Source of the DNA: Candidatus Methanosuratincola subterraneus
GTDB taxonomy: Archaea > Thermoproteota > Methanomethylicia > Methanomethylicales > Methanomethylicaceae
Direction: 5' to 3'
DNA: 64,000 bases
Assembly (NCBI GenBank): GCA_004028775.1
Contig: RXGA01000002.1
Coordinates: forward strand, 186,001-250,000
Below are positions 34,043-42,650 of this stretch, in pieces; within the stretch, counting starts at the first letter, position 1; each line of letters opens with the position of its first letter. The notes beneath the pieces were generated by a model. It searched no databases and was not told the origin of the DNA. It was given only the letters and a program-made list of their open reading frames with translations. The position numbers were made by a program, and so were the translations under genes.

Positions 34043-34458
34043 TCAAGACATTCCTTGTCGTCCTTTCTCCGGACTCTAATCTGACCCCCTCAATGCTCGC
34101 CGAGAAGGCTGCCCAGATAGGGGGGATAGACTACAAGGAGACCTGCTATGGCCTGCTCGTGGAGGGGGAGGAGGAGAAGGTCAGGTCCGTCCTTGAGGAC
34201 TTGAGGGCGCTAGACCCGAAAAAGGTATTCTACAAGCAGCGGGGTTACAGGATCGGCGACGAGAGGATCTGCAGGGCAAAGAGGGGCGGGGGCCCAAGGC
34301 CAGGCTACCACATGCTGAGCTCCGAGCGCGAGGTTTTGAAGAATGTTTCGAAGGCGCTGGAGGAGGAGGGAAAGAAGGTCCCCTCCGAGAGGCCGAAGAC
34401 CAAGCTCGACGTGGAGACGCTGAAGAGGGTTATCAAAGAAGAGGGTGGGAAAGATTAG
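34039..34458 (+). CDS. mmp6: Methanogenesis marker protein 6
   Basis: 139 residues. The marker 6 family signature is clear: an ACT-like N-terminus and the run RGYRIGDERICRAKRGGGPRPG with its cysteine and glycine-rich turn. Only found in Mcr-containing archaea; biochemical role unknown. It overlaps mmp3 by four bases and mmp17 by 14, so translation is coupled. Confidence 0.88.
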   Translation: MIKTFLVVLSPDSNLTPSMLAEKAAQIGGIDYKETCYGLLVEGEEEKVRSVLEDLRALDPKKVFYKQRGYRIGDERICRAKRGGGPRPGYHMLSSEREVLKNVSKALEEEGKKVPSERPKTKLDVETLKRVIKEEGGKD

Positions 34459-35011
34459 GATATTCGTGGATTCATCAGACGAGCTGGGCGGGCAGCAGTA
34501 CAAGTACATCGCAGAGAAGAGCGTTGAGGACTTGGGGCTCGGAGGGAGCATAGATTCGATTGACATGCTGATAAGGGTGGAGGAGCCCGTCTTCATAATA
34601 GTCATAAGGTACAAGGAGGTAACTGGCAAGAGCACGCTCGGCGATGCGTCCTACATAGACTCGAGAAAGAACGGCATCAGGATAACCCTGAGCAGCGAGA
34701 TCTTCCTTGGGGACGCCCTCAAGGCGCTCTGGTCGAAGTATGGGAGAGACAGGGTTGAGCAGATAGGCAGGCTTGAGATCTTTGTTTCGGGCGCAGATCC
34801 AGAGGAGGTCAAGGGCATAAGGCTCAGCGAGAAGGGCTACGACCTCGAGTCAAGAATAAACGAGCTCGCGACCAGGATTATTCCGGAAGGGTTCAGGGTA
34901 AGGAATTCGCTGAAAAAGAGAGGAATGATAACAATAATCGCCTCGGAGGATCCGATAAAGGAAAGCTGGAGAGAGCTTGCGGCAAGGCTGGAGGGGGATT
35001 CGCATGCTTAA
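34445..35011 (+). CDS. mmp17: Methanogenesis marker protein 17 (Mcr activation complex)
   Basis: 188 residues, GTG start inside the end of mmp6. It matches methanogenesis marker 17 in length and pattern (IFVDSSDELGGQQYKYIAEK near the start; IIPEGFRVRNSLKKRGM and a C-terminal helix). Mmp17 has been reported as a component of the Mcr activation complex with McrC, Mmp3, Mmp7 and AtwA; all five are in this window. Overlaps mmp7 by eight bases. Confidence 0.87.
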   Translation: MGKIRIFVDSSDELGGQQYKYIAEKSVEDLGLGGSIDSIDMLIRVEEPVFIIVIRYKEVTGKSTLGDASYIDSRKNGIRITLSSEIFLGDALKALWSKYGRDRVEQIGRLEIFVSGADPEEVKGIRLSEKGYDLESRINELATRIIPEGFRVRNSLKKRGMITIIASEDPIKESWRELAARLEGDSHA

Positions 35012-35906
35012 GTACCTGCTCTTCGAGGGGGGCCTTTACAAGCACGAAAGGATACTCGAGTTCCTTGAGGATGTAGGTGGCTTTCTAGTCCAGAAGACCG
35101 TGGTAGGGCTCGATCTCATCATGAACTTGGCCGTCCCAGAGGAAGAGAACGAACGCCTCTCAGCGATCGTCTCAGAATTGAAGGGCAAGCTGACCCCTGC
35201 GCCGCTCATCGGCACCGAGATTGGGGTCGTTGCGCCAACACTCTCCAGGCACCACCTCCCGCACCCGGCCTGCGACATCGCGGAGAACCTGAGGAGGCAC
35301 GGGGCGAAGACGAACATAATCGGTCTCTCGAGGGGTGTCGGGCAGAAGATAGTGCACACCACCATGAAGGAAAAGGAGCTCATAGAGGAGCACGACATTG
35401 CGGTATTCACACTTGGGAACTTTGAAAAGTGCCTTATGAAAAAGACCAAGCTCTTCTCGGAGATCGAGGTGCCAGTCATTGTCACTGGCGGGCCACTCAT
35501 GAAAAGCATCCCCGGGGCAGAGGCTTATGTCGGCGGCATAGGCAGGTACCCTGAGAGGGCTAGGACGGGCGAGTCGATCGAGAAACTCAGGGAGGTCTCC
35601 AGGGTCGCTGGCGAGGTAGTCGAGCAAAGGAGGAGGGAGATGGATCTGGACCCGCTCATCGTGGACCCGATCATCGTGAAGGCAGAGATTGAGAGGCAGG
35701 TTCCTGAGTCCACAGAAGCCCTCTCCCCGAACCCGGTCACGCTCAAAATAGACGGTGTCAGGGTGAAGCTGCCTTACGACGATTATAAGGATAAGATTGG
35801 CGGCATAATCATCGGGGACAAGAAACTGTCCGACTTCGCGTTGATAAAGAGATCGCTTATGAGAAACTACATCCTGGTGAAAGTGCTTCCGAAGTCGATG
35901 TTTTGA
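35004..35906 (+). CDS. mmp7: Methanogenesis marker protein 7 (Mcr activation complex)
   Basis: 300 residues from the ATG at 35004 (an upstream in-frame Met gives nine more). Matches methanogenesis marker 7: LKYLLFEGGLYKHE opening, GTEIGVVAPTLSRHHLPHPACDIAENLRR, GLSRGVGQKIVHTTMKEKELIEEHDIAV (shown in parts), GNFEKCL. The cysteines in HPACD and EKCL are candidates for metal-cluster ligands; that is inference. Reported subunit of the Mcr activation complex. 13 bases upstream of the AtwA paralogue. Confidence 0.88.
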   Translation: MLKYLLFEGGLYKHERILEFLEDVGGFLVQKTVVGLDLIMNLAVPEEENERLSAIVSELKGKLTPAPLIGTEIGVVAPTLSRHHLPHPACDIAENLRRHGAKTNIIGLSRGVGQKIVHTTMKEKELIEEHDIAVFTLGNFEKCLMKKTKLFSEIEVPVIVTGGPLMKSIPGAEAYVGGIGRYPERARTGESIEKLREVSRVAGEVVEQRRREMDLDPLIVDPIIVKAEIERQVPESTEALSPNPVTLKIDGVRVKLPYDDYKDKIGGIIIGDKKLSDFALIKRSLMRNYILVKVLPKSMF

Positions 35907-35919
35907 AGGGGGATGTTTT

Positions 35920-37599
35920 TTGCTGCTTGAAGTAGTTGACCTCACAAAGAGATACCCCGAGAGGGGCATCGTCGCCCTTGACGGAATCTCTTTTTCAGTA
36001 AGGGAAGGAGAAGTGGTCGGAATTGTGGGCAGGAGCGGCGCGGGCAAGAGCACACTCTTGAGGATACTCAGGGGAGTCGAGAGCTTTGACGAAGGATCGG
36101 TGAGCTTCGATGGGATCAGAATAACGCCATCATCCCCGAAGGGGGATATGCTGGAGCTTCAGCGGAAGACTGCCATACAACTCCAGAGGAGCTTCGGGCT
36201 TTGGCCCGACAGTGCATTGGACAACGTGGTTAGGGCGCTGAGGTATTCCGACGGCTTCGACGAGACTATTCCAGAGGCTGAAGGGGAGTACAGGGAGTAC
36301 CGGGAGAGGGCGATGGAGATACTCAGGGTGGTCGGGCTGGACAAGAGGGCAGACCTATGGTCTGAGGTCCTTAGCGGGGGCGAGAAGCAGAGGCTGATCA
36401 TCGCGAGGCAGATAGCAAGAAAGCCGAAGCTTCTGCTGCTGGACGAGCCTGGCACAATGACTTGCCCAGCAACAAGGGAAGCGCTCTTGGATGCCCTCAA
36501 GCGAGCAAACAGGGAGCTCGGTATTGCGATCCTCTTCGCGTCCCACAACCCCCAGACGCACAGATCGCTCTCGGACAGGACGATCCTCATCGACAAGGGC
36601 AAGCTCAAAGAGGACGGGAACACGGAATCCGTGCTCGCCAAGTTCCTATCCGGGATCGAGGATCCGCTCGAGAAGACCAGGATAGATGGTCCCGTAGTGT
36701 TGAAGATAGAGGGGGCATGCAAGACATACAAGCTCATACCTTATGGCCTGGTCTTCGAGATGGCTGAGACCAACCTAGAGTTCAGGAGGGGAGAGATAAC
36801 AGGCATAGTCGGCCCTTCCGGAGCCGGCAAGACAGTAGTCCTGAGGATGCTCGCCGGTCTCGAGCTTCCTGACAAGGGCGAGGTGAAGATAACCTACAAG
36901 GGCGAATGGGTTGTGCTCGGAAAGCTCGGGAGGAAAAACATGCTAGCGAGGAGGCGCATAGGCATACTCCACCAGGAGTTCGACTTGCCATACTTCGCAA
37001 GGGTGCTAGACCTCTTCGCGGCAAAGCTTGGGCTCAAGGACTATGATCTGCTCGAGGCCGCGCTGAGGAGGGGAAAAAGAGCTGGACTCTCTGAGGAGGT
37101 AGTTGATGCGCTAAGCAGGGTTTCGGAGCTCCCCGAAGGCGAGATGAAGGCAAAGCTGGGCGAGATGGGGATAAGCAACGATCTGCTGAGGGAACTTTTC
37201 AAATCCAAAGACCCAGAAAAGGCAAGGGACGTAGCTCTCACGGTGCTTGAGGCAGTGGGCCTGAGCCCAGGGATCTTGGACCGCAACGTCTACGAGCTGA
37301 GCGGGGGCGAGAAGATAAGGGTGGCCCTTGCGCTTTCGCTGGTCTCTAACCCAAAGGTGCTCATCCTCGACGAGCCCTTCGGCGACCTGGATCCGATAAC
37401 CCTGAGGCTAGTCGCGAATTCACTCAAGATGGTCAAGAAGAAGCTCAGGCCTGCCATTGTGCTTGTGAGCCACCAGCTTGACCTCCTTGAAGAGGTTTCT
37501 GACAGGGCAGTGCTGATGCTTAACGGGAAAGTTGTGATGGACGGTGACCCGTCCTCAGTTGTGAGCAAGTTCTTGGAGGAGATAGAACATGGAATTTGA
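35920..37599 (+). CDS. AtwA-like double ABC ATPase lacking the Cys-rich insert
   Basis: 559 residues, TTG start after GGGGG. Two ABC ATPase domains: Walker A GRSGAGKST (37-45) and GPSGAGKT; signature LSGGEK (151-156) and a second; Walker B LLLLDEPGTM and LILDEPFGDLDP. The architecture is that of Mcr component A2 (AtwA). Unlike the canonical copy at 53102, there is no cysteine-rich zinc-ribbon insert after residue 60; the region reads SVSFDGIRITPSSP instead. The second domain has an unusual helical insert (about 375-430). It lies inside the mmp3-6-17-7 operon and overlaps the next gene by 11 bases, so it is probably the ATPase of a specialised activation complex or of an alternative electron input. 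Confidence 0.85.
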   Translation: MLLEVVDLTKRYPERGIVALDGISFSVREGEVVGIVGRSGAGKSTLLRILRGVESFDEGSVSFDGIRITPSSPKGDMLELQRKTAIQLQRSFGLWPDSALDNVVRALRYSDGFDETIPEAEGEYREYRERAMEILRVVGLDKRADLWSEVLSGGEKQRLIIARQIARKPKLLLLDEPGTMTCPATREALLDALKRANRELGIAILFASHNPQTHRSLSDRTILIDKGKLKEDGNTESVLAKFLSGIEDPLEKTRIDGPVVLKIEGACKTYKLIPYGLVFEMAETNLEFRRGEITGIVGPSGAGKTVVLRMLAGLELPDKGEVKITYKGEWVVLGKLGRKNMLARRRIGILHQEFDLPYFARVLDLFAAKLGLKDYDLLEAALRRGKRAGLSEEVVDALSRVSELPEGEMKAKLGEMGISNDLLRELFKSKDPEKARDVALTVLEAVGLSPGILDRNVYELSGGEKIRVALALSLVSNPKVLILDEPFGDLDPITLRLVANSLKMVKKKLRPAIVLVSHQLDLLEEVSDRAVLMLNGKVVMDGDPSSVVSKFLEEIEHGI

Positions 37600-39487
37600 A
37601 GTGGTATTCCTGCCCGAAGGCAAGAGGTGCAAAGTGCCTGAGAAGACAACCCTATTGTCGGCAGCCCTCAAGGCAGAGGTGGACCTTGCGGCGATTTGCG
37701 GGGGCAAGGGCTACTGCGGGAAGTGCCTTGTTGAGGTGATAGACGGGAAGGTCTCGCCGCTGACGGATCATGAGAAGAAGAGGGTGCCCAAGGAGAAGCT
37801 GGAAAAGAACTACAGGCTCGCCTGCCAGACGTACATTGAGGGCGAAGTCACGATAAGGGTGCCTGATCAGAGCAGGGTGGGCAAACAGAGGCTCGTCATC
37901 ATGGGGAAGGAGCCGCCTGTGCGGATCATGAGCAACGTCGAGAAATTATATCTTGAGCTTAGCCCGCCGTCCCTAGAGGATCCTACAGCGGATGACGAAA
38001 GGCTGTTGGCCGGACTATCGTCGAAAGGATATCCAAATCTCAAAATCGACATGCCTGTTGCCAGGGAGATCCCCAAGATCCTGAGGGAGTCGGGCTGGAA
38101 AGTGACGGCGGTAATCATTGGAAGGAAGGAGATCATTGCCTTAGAAAAGGGGGACACAACTGCCAGGAAGTACGGGCTGGCAGTGGACATAGGCACCACG
38201 AAGCTGGCGGTTTTCATCGTAGACCTCAATGACGGCACAATAGTTTATGCTGACGGGACGATGAACCCTCAGATAAAGTTCGGCGAGGACGTGATCTCCA
38301 GGATCAATTACGCGTCCCAAGGGAAAGGGCAGCTTGAGGAGATACGCAGCGCGATAGTTGAAGGCATAAACAGCCTCATGGACGCAGGGATCGCTGAGGT
38401 CGAGATTGCCAGAGATGAGGTATACGAGGCAGTCCTTGTTGGCAACACTGCCATGCACCACCTATTTGCAGGAGTGGATGTGAAGAGCCTTGGGCTTGCG
38501 CCTTACGCAGCAGGGATCGGCAGGTCCTTCGATTGCAAGGCAAGGGATGCTGGCATTGCAATCAACCCAGCAGGGAATGTGCATCTACTACCGAACGTGG
38601 CAGGCTTTGTGGGAGCAGATGCGATAGCAGACATTCTCGCATCGAGGCTTCACGAGAAGGAGAGGCTTACGCTGCTGATGGATGTAGGCACAAACACAGA
38701 GGTGATGCTAGGAAGCAAGACGGGCATATTGGCGTGCTCGACTGCGTCTGGTCCCGCTTTTGAGGGGGCGCACATAAGGTGCGGTATGAGGGCTGCAAGC
38801 GGCGCCATAGAGAAGGTGTGGATAGACTCCGACTTTAGGGCATCCTATAAGACGATTGATGACAAGAAGCCGCGGGGGATATGCGGCTCGGGCATGATCG
38901 ACGCTGTCGCCGAGATGCTTAAGGTAGGATTGATAGACACATCGGGTAGGATCCAGCAGGCGGGCAATAGTGTCCGGGACGGGGAGGGGGGGAGGGAGTT
39001 CGTCCTCGTCCCCAAGGAGGAGACCGAGACAGGCAAGGAGGACATAGTCATTACCCAGGACGACATCAGGGAGATACAGAAGGCCAAGGCAGCAATCTAT
39101 GCAGGATTCATGACACTGGTCAGGAAAGGGGGGCTAAACAGGGGGGACCTCGCTGAAATAATAATAGCAGGGGCTTTCGGCAACTACATTGACCCTAAGA
39201 ACGCAAGGATAATCGGGATGATACCGGAGCTACCCCTTGAAAAAATATCATTCACCGGCAACACAGCCGGATCGGGTGCGAGGCTCTGCCTTAAGTCGCT
39301 CGAGGTGAGGCACGAAGCCCAGATGGTGGCCTCGAAGGTAAAATATATAGAACTTGCGGCACAGCCGATCTTTGAAGAAGAGTACATCAACGCGATGTAC
39401 ATGCCGAATAGTAAGCTGGAGGACTTCCCTGAGACCATGGAAGAGGTGAGGGCACCGAGGATGGTAAGGCGCTATGTCAGAAGATGA
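37589..39487 (+). CDS. RACo-like [2Fe-2S]/ASKHA ATPase (corrinoid-activator family)
   Basis: 632 residues. N-terminal plant-type [2Fe-2S] ferredoxin domain with Cys37, 43, 46 and 79, a linker/middle domain (about 100-185) and a C-terminal DUF4445/ASKHA ATPase domain beginning YGLAVDIGTTKLAVFIVDL (about 191) with DVGTNTEVMLG and GAFGNYIDP. RACo proteins use ATP to drive an uphill one-electron reduction of Co(II) corrinoid proteins. Two readings: activation of corrinoid proteins for methyl-CoM synthesis from methylated compounds, or delivery of low-potential electrons to Mcr activation, since the gene overlaps the AtwA paralogue by 11 bases and the next gene by 14. Confidence 0.85.
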   Translation: MEFEVVFLPEGKRCKVPEKTTLLSAALKAEVDLAAICGGKGYCGKCLVEVIDGKVSPLTDHEKKRVPKEKLEKNYRLACQTYIEGEVTIRVPDQSRVGKQRLVIMGKEPPVRIMSNVEKLYLELSPPSLEDPTADDERLLAGLSSKGYPNLKIDMPVAREIPKILRESGWKVTAVIIGRKEIIALEKGDTTARKYGLAVDIGTTKLAVFIVDLNDGTIVYADGTMNPQIKFGEDVISRINYASQGKGQLEEIRSAIVEGINSLMDAGIAEVEIARDEVYEAVLVGNTAMHHLFAGVDVKSLGLAPYAAGIGRSFDCKARDAGIAINPAGNVHLLPNVAGFVGADAIADILASRLHEKERLTLLMDVGTNTEVMLGSKTGILACSTASGPAFEGAHIRCGMRAASGAIEKVWIDSDFRASYKTIDDKKPRGICGSGMIDAVAEMLKVGLIDTSGRIQQAGNSVRDGEGGREFVLVPKEETETGKEDIVITQDDIREIQKAKAAIYAGFMTLVRKGGLNRGDLAEIIIAGAFGNYIDPKNARIIGMIPELPLEKISFTGNTAGSGARLCLKSLEVRHEAQMVASKVKYIELAAQPIFEEEYINAMYMPNSKLEDFPETMEEVRAPRMVRRYVRR

Positions 39488-40019
39488 CTTTGTAAGAGCG
39501 CTTAAGGGGATAGAAGGAGTAATTTGCGTAAAGGAGCTGACAGAGGAGGAGAAGTCAGAGGTCTTGAGGCTCGAAGAGCAGGCTGAAAAGGGCGTCCTGA
39601 TGGGCCTTTGTAGGGGGATAAACATAGGCGTAAGGGAGGCGCTCAAGAAGGGGAGGGTCTTTGCCTGTGCCACTGACAGGTGCTTCAAGTGGCCCCAGTC
39701 GTCATACATAAAGATAGTTTGCGGGGAAGAAGTGATAGGAGAGGACGTGAATGAAGAGGCGAGGCTCGAGAGGCTCAAGTGCGAGGGGAACATAGTCGCA
39801 GGGACTCTGGTCTTCTACAGGGACAAGATGAGGCTCTTCAAGGACAGGAGGGACGAGACGATGGTGCAGATATTGCCGCTCGAATTGGGGGAGATCCTCG
39901 GCAAAAAGGCGGTGGTCGGGAGCCCCTCTCCCCCGGCAGACCTCTTCCTGAAAAGCAGGATGGGGATAGACACGGAGTGCCGCGACCTGGGGACTGTCCT
40001 GATTGGTATAGAAGAATAG
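39474..40019 (+). CDS. Cysteine-rich protein at the end of the Mcr activation operon
   Basis: 181 residues; I do not recognise the family. Seven cysteines (18, 46, 65, 70, 83, 103, 169), with C65-ATDR-C70 the closest pair, suggest a metal or Fe-S site. No membrane segment. It overlaps the RACo-like gene by 14 bases and is the last gene of the operon beginning at mmp3; a 175-base gap follows. A role as partner of the RACo-like protein or of the activation complex is inferred from coupling only. Confidence 0.72.
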   Translation: MSEDDFVRALKGIEGVICVKELTEEEKSEVLRLEEQAEKGVLMGLCRGINIGVREALKKGRVFACATDRCFKWPQSSYIKIVCGEEVIGEDVNEEARLERLKCEGNIVAGTLVFYRDKMRLFKDRRDETMVQILPLELGEILGKKAVVGSPSPPADLFLKSRMGIDTECRDLGTVLIGIEE

Positions 40020-40194
40020 AGGCTTCGATCCGCAGGCACTAGTTCATGGGCATTAATCCTTCAGAAACCGCTCTGCTTTTTTCAGCAAATCAACTAAGTG
40101 CGAACTGCATCAGGCAACCATGCAGGAATTGGAGGGCGACAATGCTCTAAACTGATATAAGCATTCATGATCATAATTATACAGAGTGATCCTA

Positions 40195-40698
40195 TTGTGG
40201 AAGTCGATCACAAATTTCTTTGAAGGCGCACCTGCGAAACTGAAGGTAGCCAGGCTCATGGTCGAACTCGGATTCAGCATCAATGAGGCCGGCAGAATCG
40301 TCTGCGGCAATGTGGAGATCTCAGACGCTGACCTTTCGAGGGCTGCTGGCGTGGACAGGAGGGTTGTCAGGCAGACTGTGGAGGAGATAATGAAGGATCC
40401 GCTGATGAAGAGGATCTTTTCAGGAATAAAGCCAGCAGGAAGCTTTCTGAAAGAGATAGCCCCTGCCCTAGGATACGGGGTTGTCGAAGTCAGGGCAAAG
40501 TCAGATGCTGTCGGTGTGATATTCCATGTCACAAAATACATCTCAGAGGCAGGAATATCGATCAGGCAGATACTTGCAGAGGATCCGGAGCTCAACCCGG
40601 ATCCGAAGTTGATGATAATCACCGACACCAAGGTTCCGGGCGAGGTCATCTCGAAGCTGCTAACCATCCCGACTGTCACGAAAGTCAGCGTGAGCTGA
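40195..40698 (+). CDS. HTH/ACT-domain predicted amino-acid regulator (COG2150-like)
   Basis: 167 residues from the TTG at 40195, preceded by GTGATC; a GTG at 40186 is in frame. N-terminal helical DNA-binding-like part (ISDADLSRAAGVDRRVVRQTVEEI) and a C-terminal ACT domain (about 90-167: VEVRAKSDAVGVIFHVTKYISEAGISIRQI and IITDTKVPGEVISKL, in parts). Predicted regulators of this type bind amino acids. It faces the trpB2 gene tail-to-tail, so a tryptophan or general amino-acid role is possible. Confidence 0.75.
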   Translation: MWKSITNFFEGAPAKLKVARLMVELGFSINEAGRIVCGNVEISDADLSRAAGVDRRVVRQTVEEIMKDPLMKRIFSGIKPAGSFLKEIAPALGYGVVEVRAKSDAVGVIFHVTKYISEAGISIRQILAEDPELNPDPKLMIITDTKVPGEVISKLLTIPTVTKVSVS

Positions 40699-40771
40699 GA
40701 AAAGTACCCCCGAACGCGTTTGTTTTTTCGCGCGCTGACGTCCATCTCCTTATATCTGTACACAACTACAA

Positions 40772-40825
40772 ATGCGTGAGGAGATCCTTGAAAAAACAGA
40801 CATTTGCGTTTGGGGGATAACCTAA
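40772..40825 (+). other. Possible 17-codon open frame with its own TATA-like box
   Basis: ATG at 40772 opens 17 codons ending in TAA at 40823; the peptide would contain one Trp and one Cys. A TATA-like CTTATATC is at 40749-40756, about 20 bases upstream. It lies antisense to the trpB2 3' end region, in a 143-base gap. It may be a short leaderless gene, the start of a non-coding RNA or chance. Confidence 0.2.
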
Positions 40826-40841
40826 AAAAAGATAAAATAAG
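40823..40841 (-). terminator. T-rich terminator of trpB2
   Basis: Directly after the trpB2 stop the minus strand reads AACTTATTTTATCTTTTTTTAGG, two T tracts suited to archaeal termination. Confidence 0.5.
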
Positions 40842-42194
40842 TTAAGAGATTTTCATAGGAATGGTGTCGTAGTTTATAGAGACAGCGTCGCAGTTGATGA
40901 TCCTGCCGCTGAGGTATTCTGCATAGCCGCCCAGGTCCAAAAGGCCGTGACCGCTCATGTTGAAGAGTATTACCTTCCTCTCCTTACATGTCTTTGCGAT
41001 CTTTATTGCCTGCAGGAGTGCATGGGCGCTCTCGGGTGCAGGAACTATGCCCTCACATCTGGAGAAGATCTTCGCAGCATCAAAGACTTCGCGTTGCTTG
41101 ACGGCTACAGGTTTTATTATCGAGTTCTTCACGAGGACGCTCATCGAATATGCCTTCCCGTGGTATCTCAACCCACCCGCGTGGATTGGTGGCGTCACGA
41201 AGGTGTGCCCCACGGTGTACATAGGGAAGAGCGGCGTCATGCCCGCGGTGTCGCCGTAGTCATAGGCGTAAACCCCACGTGTGAAGGACGGTACTGCTTC
41301 AGGTTCAACAGCGAAGAACGCTGCGTCGAGCTTGCCTGCGAACTTTTCCCTCACAAACGGGTAGGCGAGGCCAGCATAATTGCTGCCTCCGCCGACGCAT
41401 CCGATAACATAATCGGGCTTTCGGTCTATGATCTCCAGTTGTTTCATTGCCTCTTGGCCTATGATAGTCTGGTGCAGGAGGACGAAGTTCGTCACTGAGC
41501 CCAACGAGTACTTGGATTTCGGGTCATTCCTCACAGTTTCGATCGCTTCGCTGATTGCTACACCAAGGCTTCCCGGATGGTTCGGGGTTTCTGAAAGGAT
41601 CTTGCGCCCGAACTCGGTCATGTTACTCGGCGAGGCATATACTTCCGATCCGTATAGCTCCATCAGAATCCTCCTATACGGCTTCTGATCATGGGACGCC
41701 CTCGTCATGAAGACTGTGCACTTCATGTCGAACATCGCGCACGCCAGCGACAGAGCTGTGCCCCATTGACCAGCCCCAGTCTCTGTGACGAGACGCTCCA
41801 CCCCGTCTTTCTTGTTGTAGTAGGCCTGTGCAATGGCAGTATTACCCTTGTGGCTCCCCACAGGGGAGATCCCCTCGTACTTGTAATAAATCTCCGCGGG
41901 CGTACCAAGGTATTCCTCAAGCCGCTTCGCCCTTATCAACGGCGTCGGCCTAGCCATCCTGACATATGTCTCCCTGACCTCGTCGGGGATTGGAATATAT
42001 CGCTCTTGAGAGATCTCCTGCTCGATCAAGCTCTTGGGGAAGAACCACAATGAGTCCAAACCCGCAGGCTTCATTGTTTTTGGATCGAGCGGGGGCGGAC
42101 ACGGCTCCGGGAGATCCGGGACGATATTGTACCAGTATTTCGGTATTTCATCAACTGGGAGATCTATCCTAAGACTCTCGCCAAAAACGGTCAC
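40842..42194 (-). CDS. trpB2: Tryptophan synthase beta-like TrpB2
   Basis: 450 residues, GTG start. PLP enzyme of the TrpB2 type, which condenses indole and serine without needing TrpA. The PLP lysine is in GSHKGNTA and the phosphate loop is GGGSNYAGL. The long N-terminal region with [14 protein letters not shown] and the total length above 430 distinguish TrpB2 from the 390-400-residue TrpB1. No other trp gene is in the window. Confidence 0.93.
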   Translation of the reverse strand: MTVFGESLRIDLPVDEIPKYWYNIVPDLPEPCPPPLDPKTMKPAGLDSLWFFPKSLIEQEISQERYIPIPDEVRETYVRMARPTPLIRAKRLEEYLGTPAEIYYKYEGISPVGSHKGNTAIAQAYYNKKDGVERLVTETGAGQWGTALSLACAMFDMKCTVFMTRASHDQKPYRRILMELYGSEVYASPSNMTEFGRKILSETPNHPGSLGVAISEAIETVRNDPKSKYSLGSVTNFVLLHQTIIGQEAMKQLEIIDRKPDYVIGCVGGGSNYAGLAYPFVREKFAGKLDAAFFAVEPEAVPSFTRGVYAYDYGDTAGMTPLFPMYTVGHTFVTPPIHAGGLRYHGKAYSMSVLVKNSIIKPVAVKQREVFDAAKIFSRCEGIVPAPESAHALLQAIKIAKTCKERKVILFNMSGHGLLDLGGYAEYLSGRIINCDAVSINYDTIPMKIS

Positions 42195-42320
42195 CCATTT
42201 TTTTCACCAATGTTTTTACTTGGATAACAGTAACCATATTTAAGCTTTTATGCATAATTTTATACACAATAATCAGCAAGAAGTTTTATCGGCACCACTA
42301 CAGAAATAGAATGAAGCACT

Positions 42321-42650
42321 ATGCAACAGAATGCGTCTCTCAAGCGTCTCCTCTACTGGCTGATAGCAGGTACACGCGGAGGAGAATCCCGGGGGCGCAT
42401 AATCGAGTCGTTGAAGGAGATGCCCAAGAACGCGAATATGCTTTCCGAAGCGCTAGAGATGGAATACAAGAACGTGAGGCACCACTTGGATGTGCTCTTG
42501 AAGAATGGGCTGCTGGCTGCAGTCGGCGAAGGTTACGGAGTAACCTATTTCCTCAGTTCGGAACTGGAAAACAACTACCAAGTCTTCGAGGAGATCTGGG
42601 AGAAAATTGGGAAAACGGGTAAAAAGAGAAGCGGGAGGATGAAGTATTGA
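42321..42650 (+). CDS. ArsR-like winged-helix regulator
   Basis: 109 residues. A single winged helix-turn-helix (about 8-75: ESRGRIIESLKEMPKNANMLSEALEMEYKNVRHHLDVLLKNGLL, in part), with a basic tail (GKKRSGRMKY). It is first in a likely three-gene unit with a membrane protein (four-base overlap) and a secreted protein. It probably regulates this unit, by context. Confidence 0.8.
   Translation: MQQNASLKRLLYWLIAGTRGGESRGRIIESLKEMPKNANMLSEALEMEYKNVRHHLDVLLKNGLLAAVGEGYGVTYFLSSELENNYQVFEEIWEKIGKTGKKRSGRMKY

Noticed and set aside
35172-36053. 293-codon minus-strand open frame
   Set aside because: Antisense to mmp7 and the start of the AtwA paralogue, both well-supported; sequence has skewed composition typical of a shadow frame.
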